Assembly: GCA_024138025.1 (NCBI GenBank)
Contig: JAMXBD010000173.1
Coordinates: 1,178,001 to 1,242,000, forward strand
Direction of reading: 5' to 3'
Source: Combretum micranthum
Taxonomy: Eukaryota > Streptophyta > Magnoliopsida > Myrtales > Combretaceae
Length of the DNA stretch: 64,000 nucleotides
Shown here: positions 1 to 12,442 of the stretch, in pieces
Numbering within the stretch: the stretch's first letter is position 1
Layout: each line of letters opens with the position of its first letter
Translations under genes and position numbers: made by a program
Notes under the pieces: model-generated
Database searches by the model: none
What the model was told of the DNA's origin: nothing
What the model saw: the letters and a program-made list of their open reading frames with translations, nothing else

Positions 1-1600
1 GAATATGCTATTTCTATTACAGCATTGGTATTGAATTTACAAGATATGGAAAAGTGATAATGTCATTTAGTGAAATGTTACTATTTGAAAACCCTTTGCA
101 AGTAAAATGCATTAGACAATATCACTAATATGGATGTAACGTCAATGTGCAATGATTCAATGTAATAATAATCTCTCTCTCTCTCTCTCCCCCTCCCCCC
201 TCCTTTTAACAAACCTAGTTCAAATGGTCATCTCTCTCTTTTATATCTCTTTCCATTATTTATCTAAATAATTCCACAAACTCATCACTGCCGATCTCAG
301 TAATCGTCAATCTACTATTTCTGACATTAGATCCAGGTTATATCCTATTATTTCCATTATAATTAATGATTAGGGTGGTTTGAAGATCTTGGAGATTAAG
401 CAAATATTGTTCTGTGGCTAGTTTTTGGAATAAATGAATTTTCTATATATTTATTGTTTTTGTTTTTTATTTTATTTTCACCCATTATATTGGATGGTAA
501 TCCTTTTTATAAGATCTAGCATACTGGCCAATTAGTTAGGTTTTATTCTCTTAGGAGAATTTCTATCCTCTATGTACATGTGGGACATTTTGATTATAGA
601 AAATATTATTTGTTTATACTTTTTGTTTGTCGATTTTTTTGTACTGATCATTGTTATTGATATGATTTTTTAGTGAATGAAATTCACCTTTACTAGCCGG
701 GAAAAAAAGATGTAATAATAAAGTAAATTGATTATTTCGGATAAATGATATTGAATTCATAGAATTTAACCAAAAGTAAATAGATTTGTTTTTTCAATCC
801 CTGGTAAACTTGATTCATTTAATCATAAGGAATATACACAAGGTAGCATATCTATAAATATTTAGCAAGATTAGCAAAAATATCAAAAAGGAAAAAATAG
901 TAGATAAGACTAGGCGTTCTTAGCCATTGCTGTAGATTCCGAGTCCTTATACAAGCTCACATAGTACAAGTCAATTTTCAAAAGTTTTAAAACATTAGGA
1001 AAAGCACGTTCAATAGATTATTCCTTCTCCTCCATAGCTTGAGCTTAAATTTGTGACTCAATCTATCATTTATTTTTGCTCTATAGGGCAATGGGTAATT
1101 TAACTTGGTGCATGACCAAGATCTTTTCTCTTTAAGCCAATATTGCACTCAAACATCGATTAGTATATAGAGTAAATTCAATTTTAAATATATTTACAGT
1201 ACTTAAAACATAGCTAAGGTTTCCTATGTACTCCACTCTTTTGTCAAAACCATGTATCCATCTTCTTTGTGAATCTTTAATTACCCTTCAAAAACATGTA
1301 TCCATCTTCCTCGTGAATCTCTAATTACCCCTCTCATTGTTTCTTAAATTGATTCCATCAATGCTTACCTGCACTTAAACTTAGGTTTACAAAGTCCATC
1401 TTAAATTTATTTTTTCAATCATTTTGTGTCCTTTCTTCTTTCTCAAGTGTGCCTAGTGTTCAAAAGCAGTAGCTCTAATGGATTGCTCTAAGTCTTTTGC
1501 TCTTCCTTCATTTTTAAATATTGGCGTAATTTTTAATATCCATATCCTCCATATGGATATTCCAAATACAAAAGATGTTAGAGGATAAATATCCGATAGC
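1..1600. other. AT-rich intergenic sequence, no gene seen
   Basis: No reading frame of substance and no recognisable domain on either strand. The only notable feature is a CT-rich and C-rich simple repeat at 173-208. The right part, from about 1200, may be the 3' flank or untranslated part of the minus-strand LINE remnant that follows, but I cannot show this. Confidence 0.5.
173..208. repeat. CT/C-rich microsatellite
   Basis: A run of CT dinucleotides passes into C-rich sequence. It is seen directly and has no sign of function. Confidence 0.9.
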
Positions 1601-1639
1601 CTCATTCTTTTGCTAGTACATATTTCTTTTAACCATTAC

Positions 1640-2890
1640 AAAAAATTATTTGTGCCATTTTTTTTTCAGCCTAGCATATTGTTTCCTATATTTTCTAAAA
1701 TATGCCCTAGATAGTGACAAGTTTGTAACGCATGTTCTATAGTTTCTTCTGGGTTATTACATCTTGGATAAGCAACATTTGACATTGTATTTCTTTGTCT
1801 TGACTTAGATGTTGCGAGAACCTATTATGCAAAACTCTCCATAAAAAAGTTTTACTTTAAAAGGAAAATATGAGGCCCATAGCTATCTCCACTCTTACTC
1901 ACTTTGGTTATTTATGGTTGACACTATATGAAATATATTCTGAAGACATCGCTACCAACAAGCTACAAGGTCTATCCTTTTCTAATCTTTGAGCCCTAGG
2001 ATAAGAATTATTGGTCCATATTGACTTACTAACAAGGTCAATTATTTGAAATCCAATTTGATCCGCACTTCCTTTCTTTTCATTTATCTAGCATTCTCTT
2101 ATTGTTTAAGATATTGGTCCTTGCATTAGAGCTCTAACAAACTAATCTTTCCTTCCCCTCAGCCAGTCATTCAAAAAGATGATGAGTTGGAAGCTTTTAG
2201 TGCAACTTGATTTCATAAGTCTCTATTCTTAGCTTGATAGAGCTTTGTGGTTTTAACTTACCTATTCTTCATTCTTACCATCACTTTTAGAACAAGCCTT
2301 ATTTTTCAAATGCAAGTTAAACAAACCCAGCATTTTATTATCCTTTAGATTGGTTATTTTGTTCTAATTTCCCAAGTATATTTTCCTTGTTTCTTGATTT
2401 TTTTTTCTTAGAAAAGGTTTCTTATTATTCTTTTAAACTTGGTTATTATCTTCTTAAGTAGTGTGGTCACTTGCATATAGTAGGCAAGCAAGGATTCCGT
2501 GCATATTTCATTAAAATTAGCCTTCGAATGATGCTTACATGCTATACTTTCATCGACTAAGTTCTTTATGCCTCTTGGATTACCATGTTTAGTTGTTTAA
2601 GGAGGGCTTCAAACCCTCATCATAGGAAAGCTTAAGTATTGTAAAAGCATTTATTTCTCTAGAGTGAAGTCTCTGCTTAATTTCATCTTTCTCTTCTTGA
2701 TTGCTATTTGTCGAAAAGAACATTGTAGATTTCTTGGAGCTTATGGTACGGTCTAAGACTTCTTGAAGCTTTTTTATTGTCTTCATTATATTTTGGGTTT
2801 CATCATTGTCTACTTAAGCTACCTATCTAATGTCATCAACAAAAAATAGATGAGATAGTTGAAACTTGAGTGAAATGTCAGTCTAATCCT
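1640..2890 (-). pseudogene. LINE (L1-type) reverse transcriptase remnant
   Basis: Read on the minus strand this carries the C-terminal half of a plant L1-type reverse transcriptase. Near 2828-2845 is HLFFVDD, the catalytic FxDD box. It is followed at 2786-2640 by a stretch with the pattern of the RT thumb region (SSKKSTMFFSTN, compare the SGQxINxxKSxIFFS pattern of the family). At about 1850-1690 comes a zinc-binding zf-RVT segment (NNPEETIEHALQTC, compare the PETIEHLFFHC pattern). Stops and frame changes are frequent and no endonuclease or 5' part is visible, so this is an old, 5'-truncated copy. Family assignment rests on motif recognition by eye. The limits are approximate. Confidence 0.7.
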
Positions 2891-3049
2891 CCTACAAAAA
2901 ATGAATATCAAACTAAGAGAGGCGTCAAATTAATTACTGAAATAAACCAGCAAAATTGAATGTTGGAAATGTGAATTTGATGAGCATGCAAATTGCTTAT
3001 AAGAAATGAAACTAAATCAACACATGTCTAAAGTGTGATTCATAACCCG

Positions 3050-3400
3050 CATACTTAACATGAGGGTTAAAGATGCCTTGCAAGTTCAACATGGGTCAAG
3101 CATTTCGTGCATATACAACGTGTGAGTCAAGCTTGTCTCACACTTTTAGGTAAGTATCTCACATATTTAACGTGCGAGTCAAATAGCTCGCATACTTAAC
3201 TTATGGGCCAACGCTATCTCGTATAGCTAACATGTGAGTCAAGACTTTTATGCATATACAACATGCAAGTCAAGCTGATCTCATACGGTTCACATAATGG
3301 TTCATGCATCTTGTACAATAAACGTGCAAGTCAAAGCTTTCTCACGCATAGAACATGCGAGTCAATCTTTTCTCCCACAACCAACATGCAAGTGATTAAA
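3050..3400. repeat. degenerate minisatellite, about 31-bp unit
   Basis: About ten imperfect copies of a unit close to AACATGCGAGTCAAGCTTTT, followed by TCTCGCATAT, occur head to tail. Some spacings are near 31 bp and others are about twice that. The divergence suggests age. It lies between a LINE remnant and a MULE remnant and could be the subterminal repeat zone of the MULE, which is inference. Confidence 0.65.
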
Positions 3401-4034
3401 TAATTAAACTACATCGTTTAGTTTAAGTTTCTCAACATGCGAGATGTGTTGAGCCAAAATTAAATAGATAGCTCTCTCTCTTTCACTCACATTCTTAAAA
3501 TAAAAATATTCTTTGGAATTCTCTCTCTCACATCGCTCTTTTCAAACAAACAAAGATCATTACCTACCTCCTATGCGCCTCCCCACCCCCCCTTCCCTCC
3601 CTTTTCGGACTCACTCTCTCTCTTCAATGATAGGTGCATGCTTCTCTAATTGATATCTTCTCTATATAATTCTATATCTGATTGTCAAGCCTAGGTTCTC
3701 AATTACTCCCTAGCAAGTAATGTAGCCAACGTAATTTTACCTTCACTATCTCTCTCTAGTTGTCAAATGATGATTTTTCCAATTATCCCTGATTTGTCAA
3801 TACGATCTTCATTATCTTGGAGTGGGTATTCCTATTGTATCACTTAATTTCTAGGATTTTTAGTAATTAATTGAAAAATGTGATTTTTCAATGTATATGA
3901 TTTATGTTGACTAGCTACTTGGTAATGTAGTATTGTTGTTGCTTGGTTTATTTGATTGTTTGGTTCTATTTTAGTAAAAAAGTTCCTTTTTCTTAATAAA
4001 GTTCTTCCTTTTTCAACATATTTGTATAAGCTCG

Positions 4035-6260
4035 TCACTTGATAGCCACTAGCCTCTTCACTCCATTTTTGCCAACATCTCCCTCACATAGAATGGTGAA
4101 TATTTGTTGCTTCTGTATACCCTTCATTCTTTGGGCATGCCTTTTCTCCATGCACATCACACAATTGCAGATTTTTATTTTTTTTGCTAGTGTAATCACC
4201 AATGAGTCCCTTGTACCTAGTAGTATGGAATTGTATTCTTCAGTAATATTACTTGTCATGTTCCCAAAGTGATGGAAATCATTGTAAGAAAGAGTACATT
4301 GTTCCTTTTTTAAGCATAAAGTGCCATCTTCTTCAAGCCCGTTAAACAACCCAATCGAATATTAATATTCAACATTATTTCCATAAATTTTCTGAACTTT
4401 TATAGCTTTGCCTGCAATGTTGTATAGGTGATCAAGTTCTTCATTTGGTAGTTCTTGTAAACTTCATTGAAATTACTAGCCACATAGCAAATGCAAAAGC
4501 GTCGGGCTAGAAAAGGAGGGCACTAGCCATTTTTAAGTTACTTAAATATCTGAATAATACTAGCTTCTCTATCAAATATTAGGCATATCGTCTCTTCTCC
4601 TAGATATCTAATTACATGTTTTAGCTTATGTAGGAACTAGCTTCATGATTCCTTTGTTTCTTTTAGTGCTATGCAAAATGCTAAGGGGATAATTCTATTG
4701 TCCTGCCCACCTCACGTGTAATCAATAAAATCTATTTGTATTTCCTAAAAAGAAATATCCCATCGATACATACAATAGATCTACAATACTTATAGGCCTT
4801 GATATAAGGACCAAATGTCTAAAAAACCCATTTAAACATTGTCGCATTGGGTTTTAAGAATCTTGCCCAATCCCATTCCACTTGTGTTCCCTGATTTGTT
4901 ACATTGATAGCAATAAAAAGCTTCAAGAGTTTGTTTTACACCTTCTCTCGATCACCATAAATCATGTCTATTACCTTTGATCTGCCTTCCCACACTCTTT
5001 TATGAGAAACCTTACATTTGAACTCGTTATCGGCATGAGATTGAAGGTTTATAGTCTTCACACCTAGGTTATTCTTCACATAATTAAGGAACTCTTGGGC
5101 TAAGATTTTTGAATATATTTGGGAATAGTCTTGACCAACCATTGCATTTAAACATGAATGAGAGGCTTTTAAACTAATGATAACAAAAAGCCCCTTCATT
5201 TTTTAACTCACAAGCACGTAGCATCCACTTACAACCTTCATATCTCTTCACACAATACACTAACCAAAGTTCTTAGCTGATTCTTCGACATGAAAGTTGC
5301 AATGGTGCTTCACATGGTAGCATTTCACGTGATGAATAAGATCAAACTCTAGGTTGAACACTATGCCTTTTACCTAGTCATCGCTTTTTGATGTGTTGTT
5401 GCACATAATTGAAACTTATCTAAAAAGTTATGCATCCATCATCCCGAATGATGTTGAAAAGTGGGATTTCCTTGCTAACAATCATCTTAGATGAATGAAG
5501 ATTTTTGTGCTTGCAAATCACTAGATACATTTTCATGCATCTCTTTGCGGTCTTTTATACTATCACCATCATCATCATCATCACTACCACTCTACTTATC
5601 TTTGATCAAATCCCTGTTCTGATCAACATAGCAAGTTCCATCCCAATTCTCATATGCTACTCCCAGGTTAAGCATGGGGGTAAACTCTTATTGGATTTTG
5701 TGTTCAAGTTCTAATAGTGACATATTTACAGACATAGGGTCATATTCTTCAATGTGCATTAGCAAGTAACACATTGGATCTAGCTCGTCTGGACTTGCAT
5801 GCATCGATCTCCCCCTTTCAAGATGTAAAGTTTCACATACTTAAGTGCCTACATCAATGCCTGGATGATGATGACTTGATGTTTTCACTTGGAAATCCAA
5901 ACTAGTATATGAATGGATTTACTTGCTTTTAGCAATACCCTAAAGGACTGCTTGATTGTCCAAAAATCTACACAAACAACTCTTGTATTAAGCTAATACC
6001 TAACTCTTTTGCTTGAGCCATAAGACGCTTTACACTTACATTATCAGCGATAGGTGCCAACACAAAGATTAGCCTACCTAAAATGTAGCAGGGCTGTCTG
6101 TATATAATTTCAATGCCTCCAACATTTGCATCCACCTTTATACTTGCACATCATGCTTACAAAGTGTTAATAGTTCACATCAATCCTCATATGTACCTTC
6201 TTAATCAAGGCTCCATCATACTCTAACCCATGTGCACCATCAATAATTTTTCATACACCA
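4035..6260 (-). pseudogene. MULE (MuDR-type) transposase pseudogene
   Basis: On the minus strand this decayed coding region follows the order of a plant MULE transposase. The N-terminal part is at about 6250-5900 (VDANVGGIEIIYR and AQAKELGIS), closely matched by the copy at 51.0-51.7 kb. A MuDR-type zinc segment at about 5270-4936 reads EGCKWMLRAC, then KASHSCLNAMVGQDYSQIY, ending MIYGD just before the DDE domain. At about 4850-4700 is a damaged DDE core beginning FGPYIKAYKYCRSIVCIDG, whose D is the first catalytic aspartate of the family (CRPVISIDG pattern). The end of the transposase lies at 4349-4200 (MTSNITEEYNSILLGTRD, compare TSNIAESxNxxLxxAR). Many stops and frameshifts show it is dead. 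Terminal inverted repeats were not located. Confidence 0.75.
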
Positions 6261-7024
6261 TAAATCAAACCAATAAATTTATGTAGAAATAATAACACAA
6301 GAAATGAGGTCAAATGTAATGTGGGTTTAATGATTGTACTATACTTTCCTATACCTTCCTATGCTTTCTATACTTTCACACACTTTCTCACTCTTTCTAT
6401 TTTGTATTTTACCAAATACTTGGCATGCAAGGTTTTAAATTGAACTCCAAAGGACTAATCTTAATGATGCACCCACACATAAGGTCATAAACACGAACTA
6501 TGTACATGGACATCCACTACATTGCTGTTGAAACAACCAAATCACACAAATTTTCAAAATTAATGGTTTTTTTCACACAAGACACTCAACATAGTGCAAA
6601 TGGAAGAAAAAAGAAAGAAAGGAAAGAATAGGGCAAAAAGTGCATTACTCGTTGTGGATTTGAGTTGTTGAGCTTGAAAATGCAAAAAAAAAAAAATGCT
6701 AGAAGGTTGAGTAATAAGAGAGATTTATGTAATAGTGTGAGAGAGTGAGAGGACAAGAGAGAAATCAAAATGAGTGAATGCCGTCTTGGCTTGAGGTTAG
6801 TGTGTATATAGGGTAAGAGGTTACATTCAACACTTGCTCCTTCTTCATGAGGAAAAAAAAAAATCTACATGGAAGGAACATCTATTAAATGTGCTTCTTC
6901 TTAAAGAAAAAAAAACGTTGAGGATCATTCATTAGATGTGCCTCTTTAGATGGGTTAAAGGCATGTCCTTTGGATGCATCTTTGACATGTATTATATGAA
7001 TATTTATTTAAAATATTGTATTTT

Positions 7025-7811
7025 GGGAATTATTGTAGATACGTTACAAACATTAGGATTTGAGCCCAATTTAATTCCAAAAACTGGTTTTTTGGGCTAA
7101 TAACAAGGTCTAGAAAACCAACTTTAATAAGGGATGTCATAGGAAGATTTAGTTTGATAGACCTATAATAGGGATCACTTAACTGGTTTATTCCGCTTTC
7201 AGCATTGTTTAGTTTTCTCACGCATGAAAAGTAATTACAAAAATATCTTTATGGGTTAATTTAGGCTTTGTTTGACTAAAATAGAGCCTATATGGACTAA
7301 AATAAGCTTTAAGCCCTTTTTATATTAAAAATGAACTATTTTAAAAATTCTTTTATATTATAAAAGCCCTTAAACTGTAGCACATTTGCAAGTCCAGCCC
7401 AATACTAAATAAAAGAAAGCTCTAATTTTAATCGTTTGGCACTTAGGAAAGATCTAATAGTTAGCTAAGATTTCAACATCTATAAATAGGAGGCTTTCTT
7501 TTCTTATTGGGGGTCATTCTAAATATTGCTAAGATTGAAAGCAATGTAGAAACTGCTAAAATATCTTTAAGAAATATTAAAGTCTCTATTTAGTGAAAAA
7601 CGAGTCAAGAACGATCAAGTCAACTAGATTTGATCTTTTATTACACTTACGCACTTAAGAAATTGAGTTTGCTATTCCTCCTCTCACGCCCTTCTCTACG
7701 ACAAATGTACACATGTCATCAATTTAAGTTTCCTCTTGGGTAGACCAATATGTTTATTTCACATGATTAATCAACTACAATAACCTACCATACAGGGAAT
7801 TATTGTAGATA
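7025..7811. repeat. 753-bp segment between perfect 17-bp direct repeats
   Basis: The 17-mer GGGAATTATTGTAGATA is at 7025-7041 and again, unchanged, at 7795-7811. The length and perfection are what a target-site duplication of a retroposed insert would give, although neither a poly(A) tail nor a family could be recognised. A TATA-like CTATAAATAG lies near 7480 inside it, with a T-rich stretch after it, as in an LTR promoter. The nature of the insert is unknown. Confidence 0.5.
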
Positions 7812-8339
7812 TCTTATGAAGCATTGTTGCGTCCATGATAAAATCATGATACCTAAATTCATACATTTTTTTCTTTATTGAAAAGACAATTCAACTTTTA
7901 ACTAAATTATGTTAGATATTTGTCCATTTACCGATCCGCCACAAACTTATTTATGAAAATACTAATTACATAAAAATAATTACATAAATACCATTGCAAA
8001 ACCATATATTTACCATGCAATATTGAGTTTTGTGTGAATGCCACATGTTCAACATAGGGAACTCACTTCCTATGAATGTCGCATATTAAACATGTGAACT
8101 AAACTTCTATAAATGTTGCATTTGTTATATGCAATATAACAATGTACAAACAATTTTATGTCGTAATTACGAACTGTGATTTCATTGTTAAAATAAGTAT
8201 CTCATGTTTTATATGCAATTTTGCACTGGTATCTCGATCATTAAAATCATGTAGTTAGTATTTACATATTTTTTTCTTACGATGATGGTAGACATAAGTT
8301 TCACCTTGAATCATTATTGAAACAATGGGTTCAATGTGA

Positions 8340-10680
8340 ATTTTGATGAATATAATTTGATTGAATATGTTTATGCAATTTATATGTTGTTTTTCTGTGT
8401 GTTGGCAATGTTAAAAGATCTAATCGCATATAGTTAGCATTTGGATGCCAAACATACCTCAGACATGGCATCTGAACGTTAGAAAGACCAAAAGTTTGGT
8501 CATGTAAATTGCAACTAATGTCTAAACACTAGGGGTATGCTTCTGGACGGTAAACATGTTTCACATAAGCATAATGTTTTTAGTCATGGTGCAATGTGCC
8601 AGCATCTACATGCTATGTCCATAATATTTTGTGTGTAATCATTCGAATGCTAGTTGATAGAAAAATAGCCATTAGAGCATTAGACATAAAGGCGGTTTTT
8701 GTGGGCTTTACACCAATGACTAAGTTAATTGAAAAGCTTATAAATAAAATACTTTGGGCATATGAAGATGAGTTATTTGAACTGATTAAGCATGATAAAA
8801 ACGTCTTTATATCAAACTCTCTTTAATTAGTATATGGCTTGGAGTATCTTTGTCTTTTTTATGAGTCAACAAAGGAAGAAATGTTGGATGTACAATTAAC
8901 ATGTATGAATGCCGTGTATGTGTTTATTTTGTTGACAAGTGTAACTTATATTCCATCAAGTTAAGCATCATATTTTGAACTTATTTGCTAAATTCCAATT
9001 AAACTTGAATTTTTGATTGATGGGGAGTGTTGTGAAGAGGAAGAATTGCTATGCAATTGTTGTCCTCATAAAAAGGGGGGATTGTCAAACCTATGGATTC
9101 AATGTGAATTTTGATGAGGAAATATATTGTATAATTACTCACTTGTTAGAGTTAAGTTAGACTTAATTAGCAAAGCATGTACGTGATTTGATATGAATAT
9201 GTTGTGCAATTTATATGTTGTTTTTGTTTAGGTAAATTACATCAGAGGGTCATAACATTTGGAGGTAGGTTCATTTAAGGTTACAATGTTTAGAGAAGTA
9301 GGTCAATTAAGATCACCATCGACACGTCTCAATAATATAAAAATTTAATTAAAACCCAAAAGATCCGTCATGTTGTAACACCTGTCAATAGTAACCTCAG
9401 TTGACCCACTTTTCTAAATGTTGTGACCTCAGACGAACCACTTGAAACGTTATGTTATCAAATAATCTTACCTCAAAATGTTGTAACATTCTGGTATGAT
9501 TTACCTGTTTTTGTTTATATCATTAATGTTAAAGGACATCGCTATACTATAACTAGCGTTCTAATGTTAAACAGCATGACGTGAAGTTTGGTCATGTAAA
9601 CTGTAGCTAGTATCCAAATACCAAGGGTTTGTGCCGGGGCGTTACACATGTTTCACATGACCAAAATGTTTATGTTCATAATGTAGTAAGCTAGCGTTTG
9701 AATGCCAATGTGTGGCATTCAGATGTTAGCTATGTCCACAATATTTTGTGTGTAACAGCTTAGATGCCAGTTGATAGAAAAATTACTGTTGACTATTAAA
9801 TACAAGGGTGATTTGTGTGGGCTCTAGCTCAACAGCTAAAGTAATTGAAGAGCATATAAATAGAAGCCTATGAAGATGAGTTAATTGAGCATATTAAGTG
9901 ATATAAAAACTTCTTTGCATCAAATTTACTGTAATTAGTTTTTGTTTCCTTTATATGACTTAGAGTATCCATGCTTTTTTTTAATGAGTCAACAATGGAG
10001 AAATGTTAGATGCACAATTAATATATATGAATGTTGTGTATGTGTTTGTTAACTTTGATAAGGAAATACATTGCATAATTACTCACTTGTTAAAATTAAC
10101 TTACACGTAATAACAAAACGTGTTTGTGATTTGGTACATATGTGTTTGTGCAATTTATATGGTTTTTTTTTTTCGTATGTGTTAGCAATATTGTAGGATC
10201 TAGCTGTATTGCAACCAGTGTCGGGATGCCAGCCATTCTTTAGGACAGCATCAAGATGCTAGCATGACCAAAAGTTTGGTCATATGAACTACAATCAGTG
10301 TCCAGAGGCCAAAGGGTTACCGTTTGGACCGTAGGCATGTTTCACATGATCGGAATGTTTCTGCTTATGATGCAATAGGTTGGTGTTCAGACATCAGGGT
10401 GTGGCATTTACATGATAGTTGTATCCATAGTATTTTGCATGTAGTGTTAGGATAGTAGCTTGTGTCGTTCGAGCTATAGCTTATGTAATCCAGACGTTAG
10501 TTAATAAAAAAAATCTATTGTAAAATTAAAGGCAAAAGTAATTTTTTTTAGCCTTTATACTAACAGCTAAATTATTTGAAGAGTTTATAAATAAAAAACT
10601 CAAGCAGTTAGTTAAACTTACTAAGTGCTATAGGAACTTTTTTGTATCAAACTCTCTTTAATTAACCTTTATTTTTCGTT
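8340..10680 (+). repeat. three tandem copies of an LTR-like (U3/promoter) unit
   Basis: Three diverged copies start near 8340, 9185 and 10120. Each runs through the shared texts GCAATTTATATGTTG, AAAGTTTGGTCATGT, CATGTTTCACAT, ATAATATTTTGTGTGTA and TATAAATA, and ends near TCAAACTCTCTTTAATTAG. The order (repeated 'CCAGATGCTAG'-like words, then a TATA box near 8737, 9855 and 10585) resembles the U3 and promoter part of a copia-type LTR. The third copy leads straight into the 0.92-kb array, which then looks like the R-U5 part. Copy 2 is split by a MITE at 9230-9506. The copia assignment is inference; the repetition is seen directly. An open frame at 8596-8826 inside copy 1 is not conserved in the other copies. 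Confidence 0.65.
9230..9506. mobile_element. MITE with AGGTAAATTACA ends and 10-bp target duplication
   Basis: The element begins AGGTAAATTACATCAGA and ends TCTGGTATGATTTACCT, an imperfect terminal inverted repeat. It is flanked by identical 10-bp direct repeats GTTTTTGTTT (9220-9229 and 9507-9516). There is no coding capacity in 277 bp. The 9-10 bp duplication length fits a MULE-type non-autonomous element. A second member with the same ends is at 20933-21233. Confidence 0.8.
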
Positions 10681-12011
10681 TGCTTGATCTTATGAGAAAG
10701 AAATAGAAAGTGTAATGCCAATAAGTGTTAGTTTGCAATCTTTTATAAGGCACTATACTAGAGCATGTTAAATGATTTAGTGAAGGTTTAAGTTGTGTCA
10801 AGTGTGTTAGTAGGATTCTTGTAAAAGGTATAACTTATGTGTGTTGTGTTTAGTTCCTTTAGAGCAAAATATCTTTGTGAGTAAAGTGTGGTGTGAACTC
10901 CACCATTGTAAGACATTTGTGGTATTGAGGATTATACAGGGCGGACCGAATTCCATGTTTTATTACAACTTGCTTTCCTATTTCCCAATCTCTTTATTTA
11001 TTGTAAATTGTGTATTGTGTCATTTGTTTATCTAATCGAAATTGTTTAGACTTAGTATTTGAAAAAGAGATAACTTTTCCTTAATACTCTATCCCCCCCT
11101 GGTATTATCCTCAATGTTATATAGGTTTTACGAATCAAGTTCATGTAAATTAATAAAAGCTAAATTAAAAGGCAAATACACATACACACACTCATGCTTC
11201 ATAAACTAAAGCTTATTCTATTATGAGGGATCCATATCGAACATATTTTATACAGAAAATAAATATTTAATAGTCAAATTGAGTTTCACATGTCTTTATT
11301 TCTTTTTTATTACATATTTTTATGACTTTTTTCTATTTTTTAAAATTTATTTAATATATAATACATGACATTTATTTTTTCATTTTACTAATTTATTTTA
11401 TTAAATTAATGTATATACTTGGAGAAAAAAAATAATGCATATAATATTTATAGTCCATAGATATGTTGGAATTAATAAATATTAAGTATTCACCTAAGAA
11501 TAAGATTTATAACATTACTTGATACTTTAAAATTTTCGTGTCAAGTGGACAAGAAAGAGATTATTTTTAACATTTCAAATAAATGTAATTTGTGTTGAAA
11601 TAAACAAAAAAAAATGAAAGAATTTTAGTTTCACATGACATATCCGATTTGACATCTTTCTTTCTCTGTTTCGAAAAGAGAGAACAAGTGTAGTGCTATG
11701 TGTTAATTTGCAATCTTTTATAAGGCATTATACTAGAGTTTATTAAGTGGTTTAGTGAAGTTATAAGTTGTATCTAGTGTGTTAGTGCAATTCTCGTAAA
11801 AGGTATAACTTGAGTGTGTTGTGTGTATTTCTTTCGAAGCAAAATATGTTTGTCAACAAATTGTGGTGTGAAATCCATTAGCAATCATTTGTGGGACCGG
11901 GGATCATAAAGGCGGAAAGAATTCCACATTATATGGTAGTTTGTTTTCTTCTTTCCCTCTTTCTTTATTTATTGCAATTTATCTATTGTGTTATTTGCTA
12001 GGTAAGTAGTA

Positions 12012-12013
<2 letters not shown>

Positions 12014-12043
<30 letters not shown>
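12014..12043. repeat. (AC)n microsatellite
   Basis: About fifteen AC dinucleotides inside one array unit. Related units have shorter or no AC runs at this place. Confidence 0.95.
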
Positions 12044-12047
<4 letters not shown>

Positions 12048-12330
12048 TTGGTAGGTAAATTGCAATTGTTTAGACTTTACTTTTGAAAAAGAGATAATTT
12101 AGCCACAATATGATACCCCTCAAATATATATGGTGAAACTCTAATCAGAGAGACACCTTATGGTCTAATGGTCATAAGTTCATCGAAACTCTAAAGTCAA
12201 ATATGCTCTGTGCGAAGTAATCCCATGATGGGTGATCTCCTAGGAAGCGTTGGCATCAAAAGAACAAAATCATACTGCGTAGGGCCAAAGTGAACAATAC
12301 CTCGGTGGCTGGATTTTCGGGCATTATAGA

Positions 12331-12342
12331 TGGTATCAGAGC
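12331..12342 (+). other. tRNA-iMet primer-binding site
   Basis: TGGTATCAGAGC is the standard plant LTR-retrotransposon primer-binding site, complementary to the 3' end of initiator methionine tRNA. It sits directly after the left LTR-like segment. Confidence 0.75.
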
Positions 12343-12442
12343 AATTCACCAGCCAGAAGTAGAGGAGTGTGTTCTCACTGCCTGGTATGGTTCTGAACCT
12401 GTATAACGAAAGTGACGAAGACATTAGTACTATAAGTAGGAG

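Noticed and set aside
3050..3400. CRISPR array
   Set aside because: The repeats are degenerate with no unique spacers, and the DNA is plant nuclear.
4039..4272. 77-codon plus-strand open frame
   Set aside because: It is antisense to the C-terminal part of the MULE transposase.
8596..8826. 76-codon open frame
   Set aside because: It lies in an LTR-like repeat, and the aligned copies near 9780 and 10490 do not keep the frame.
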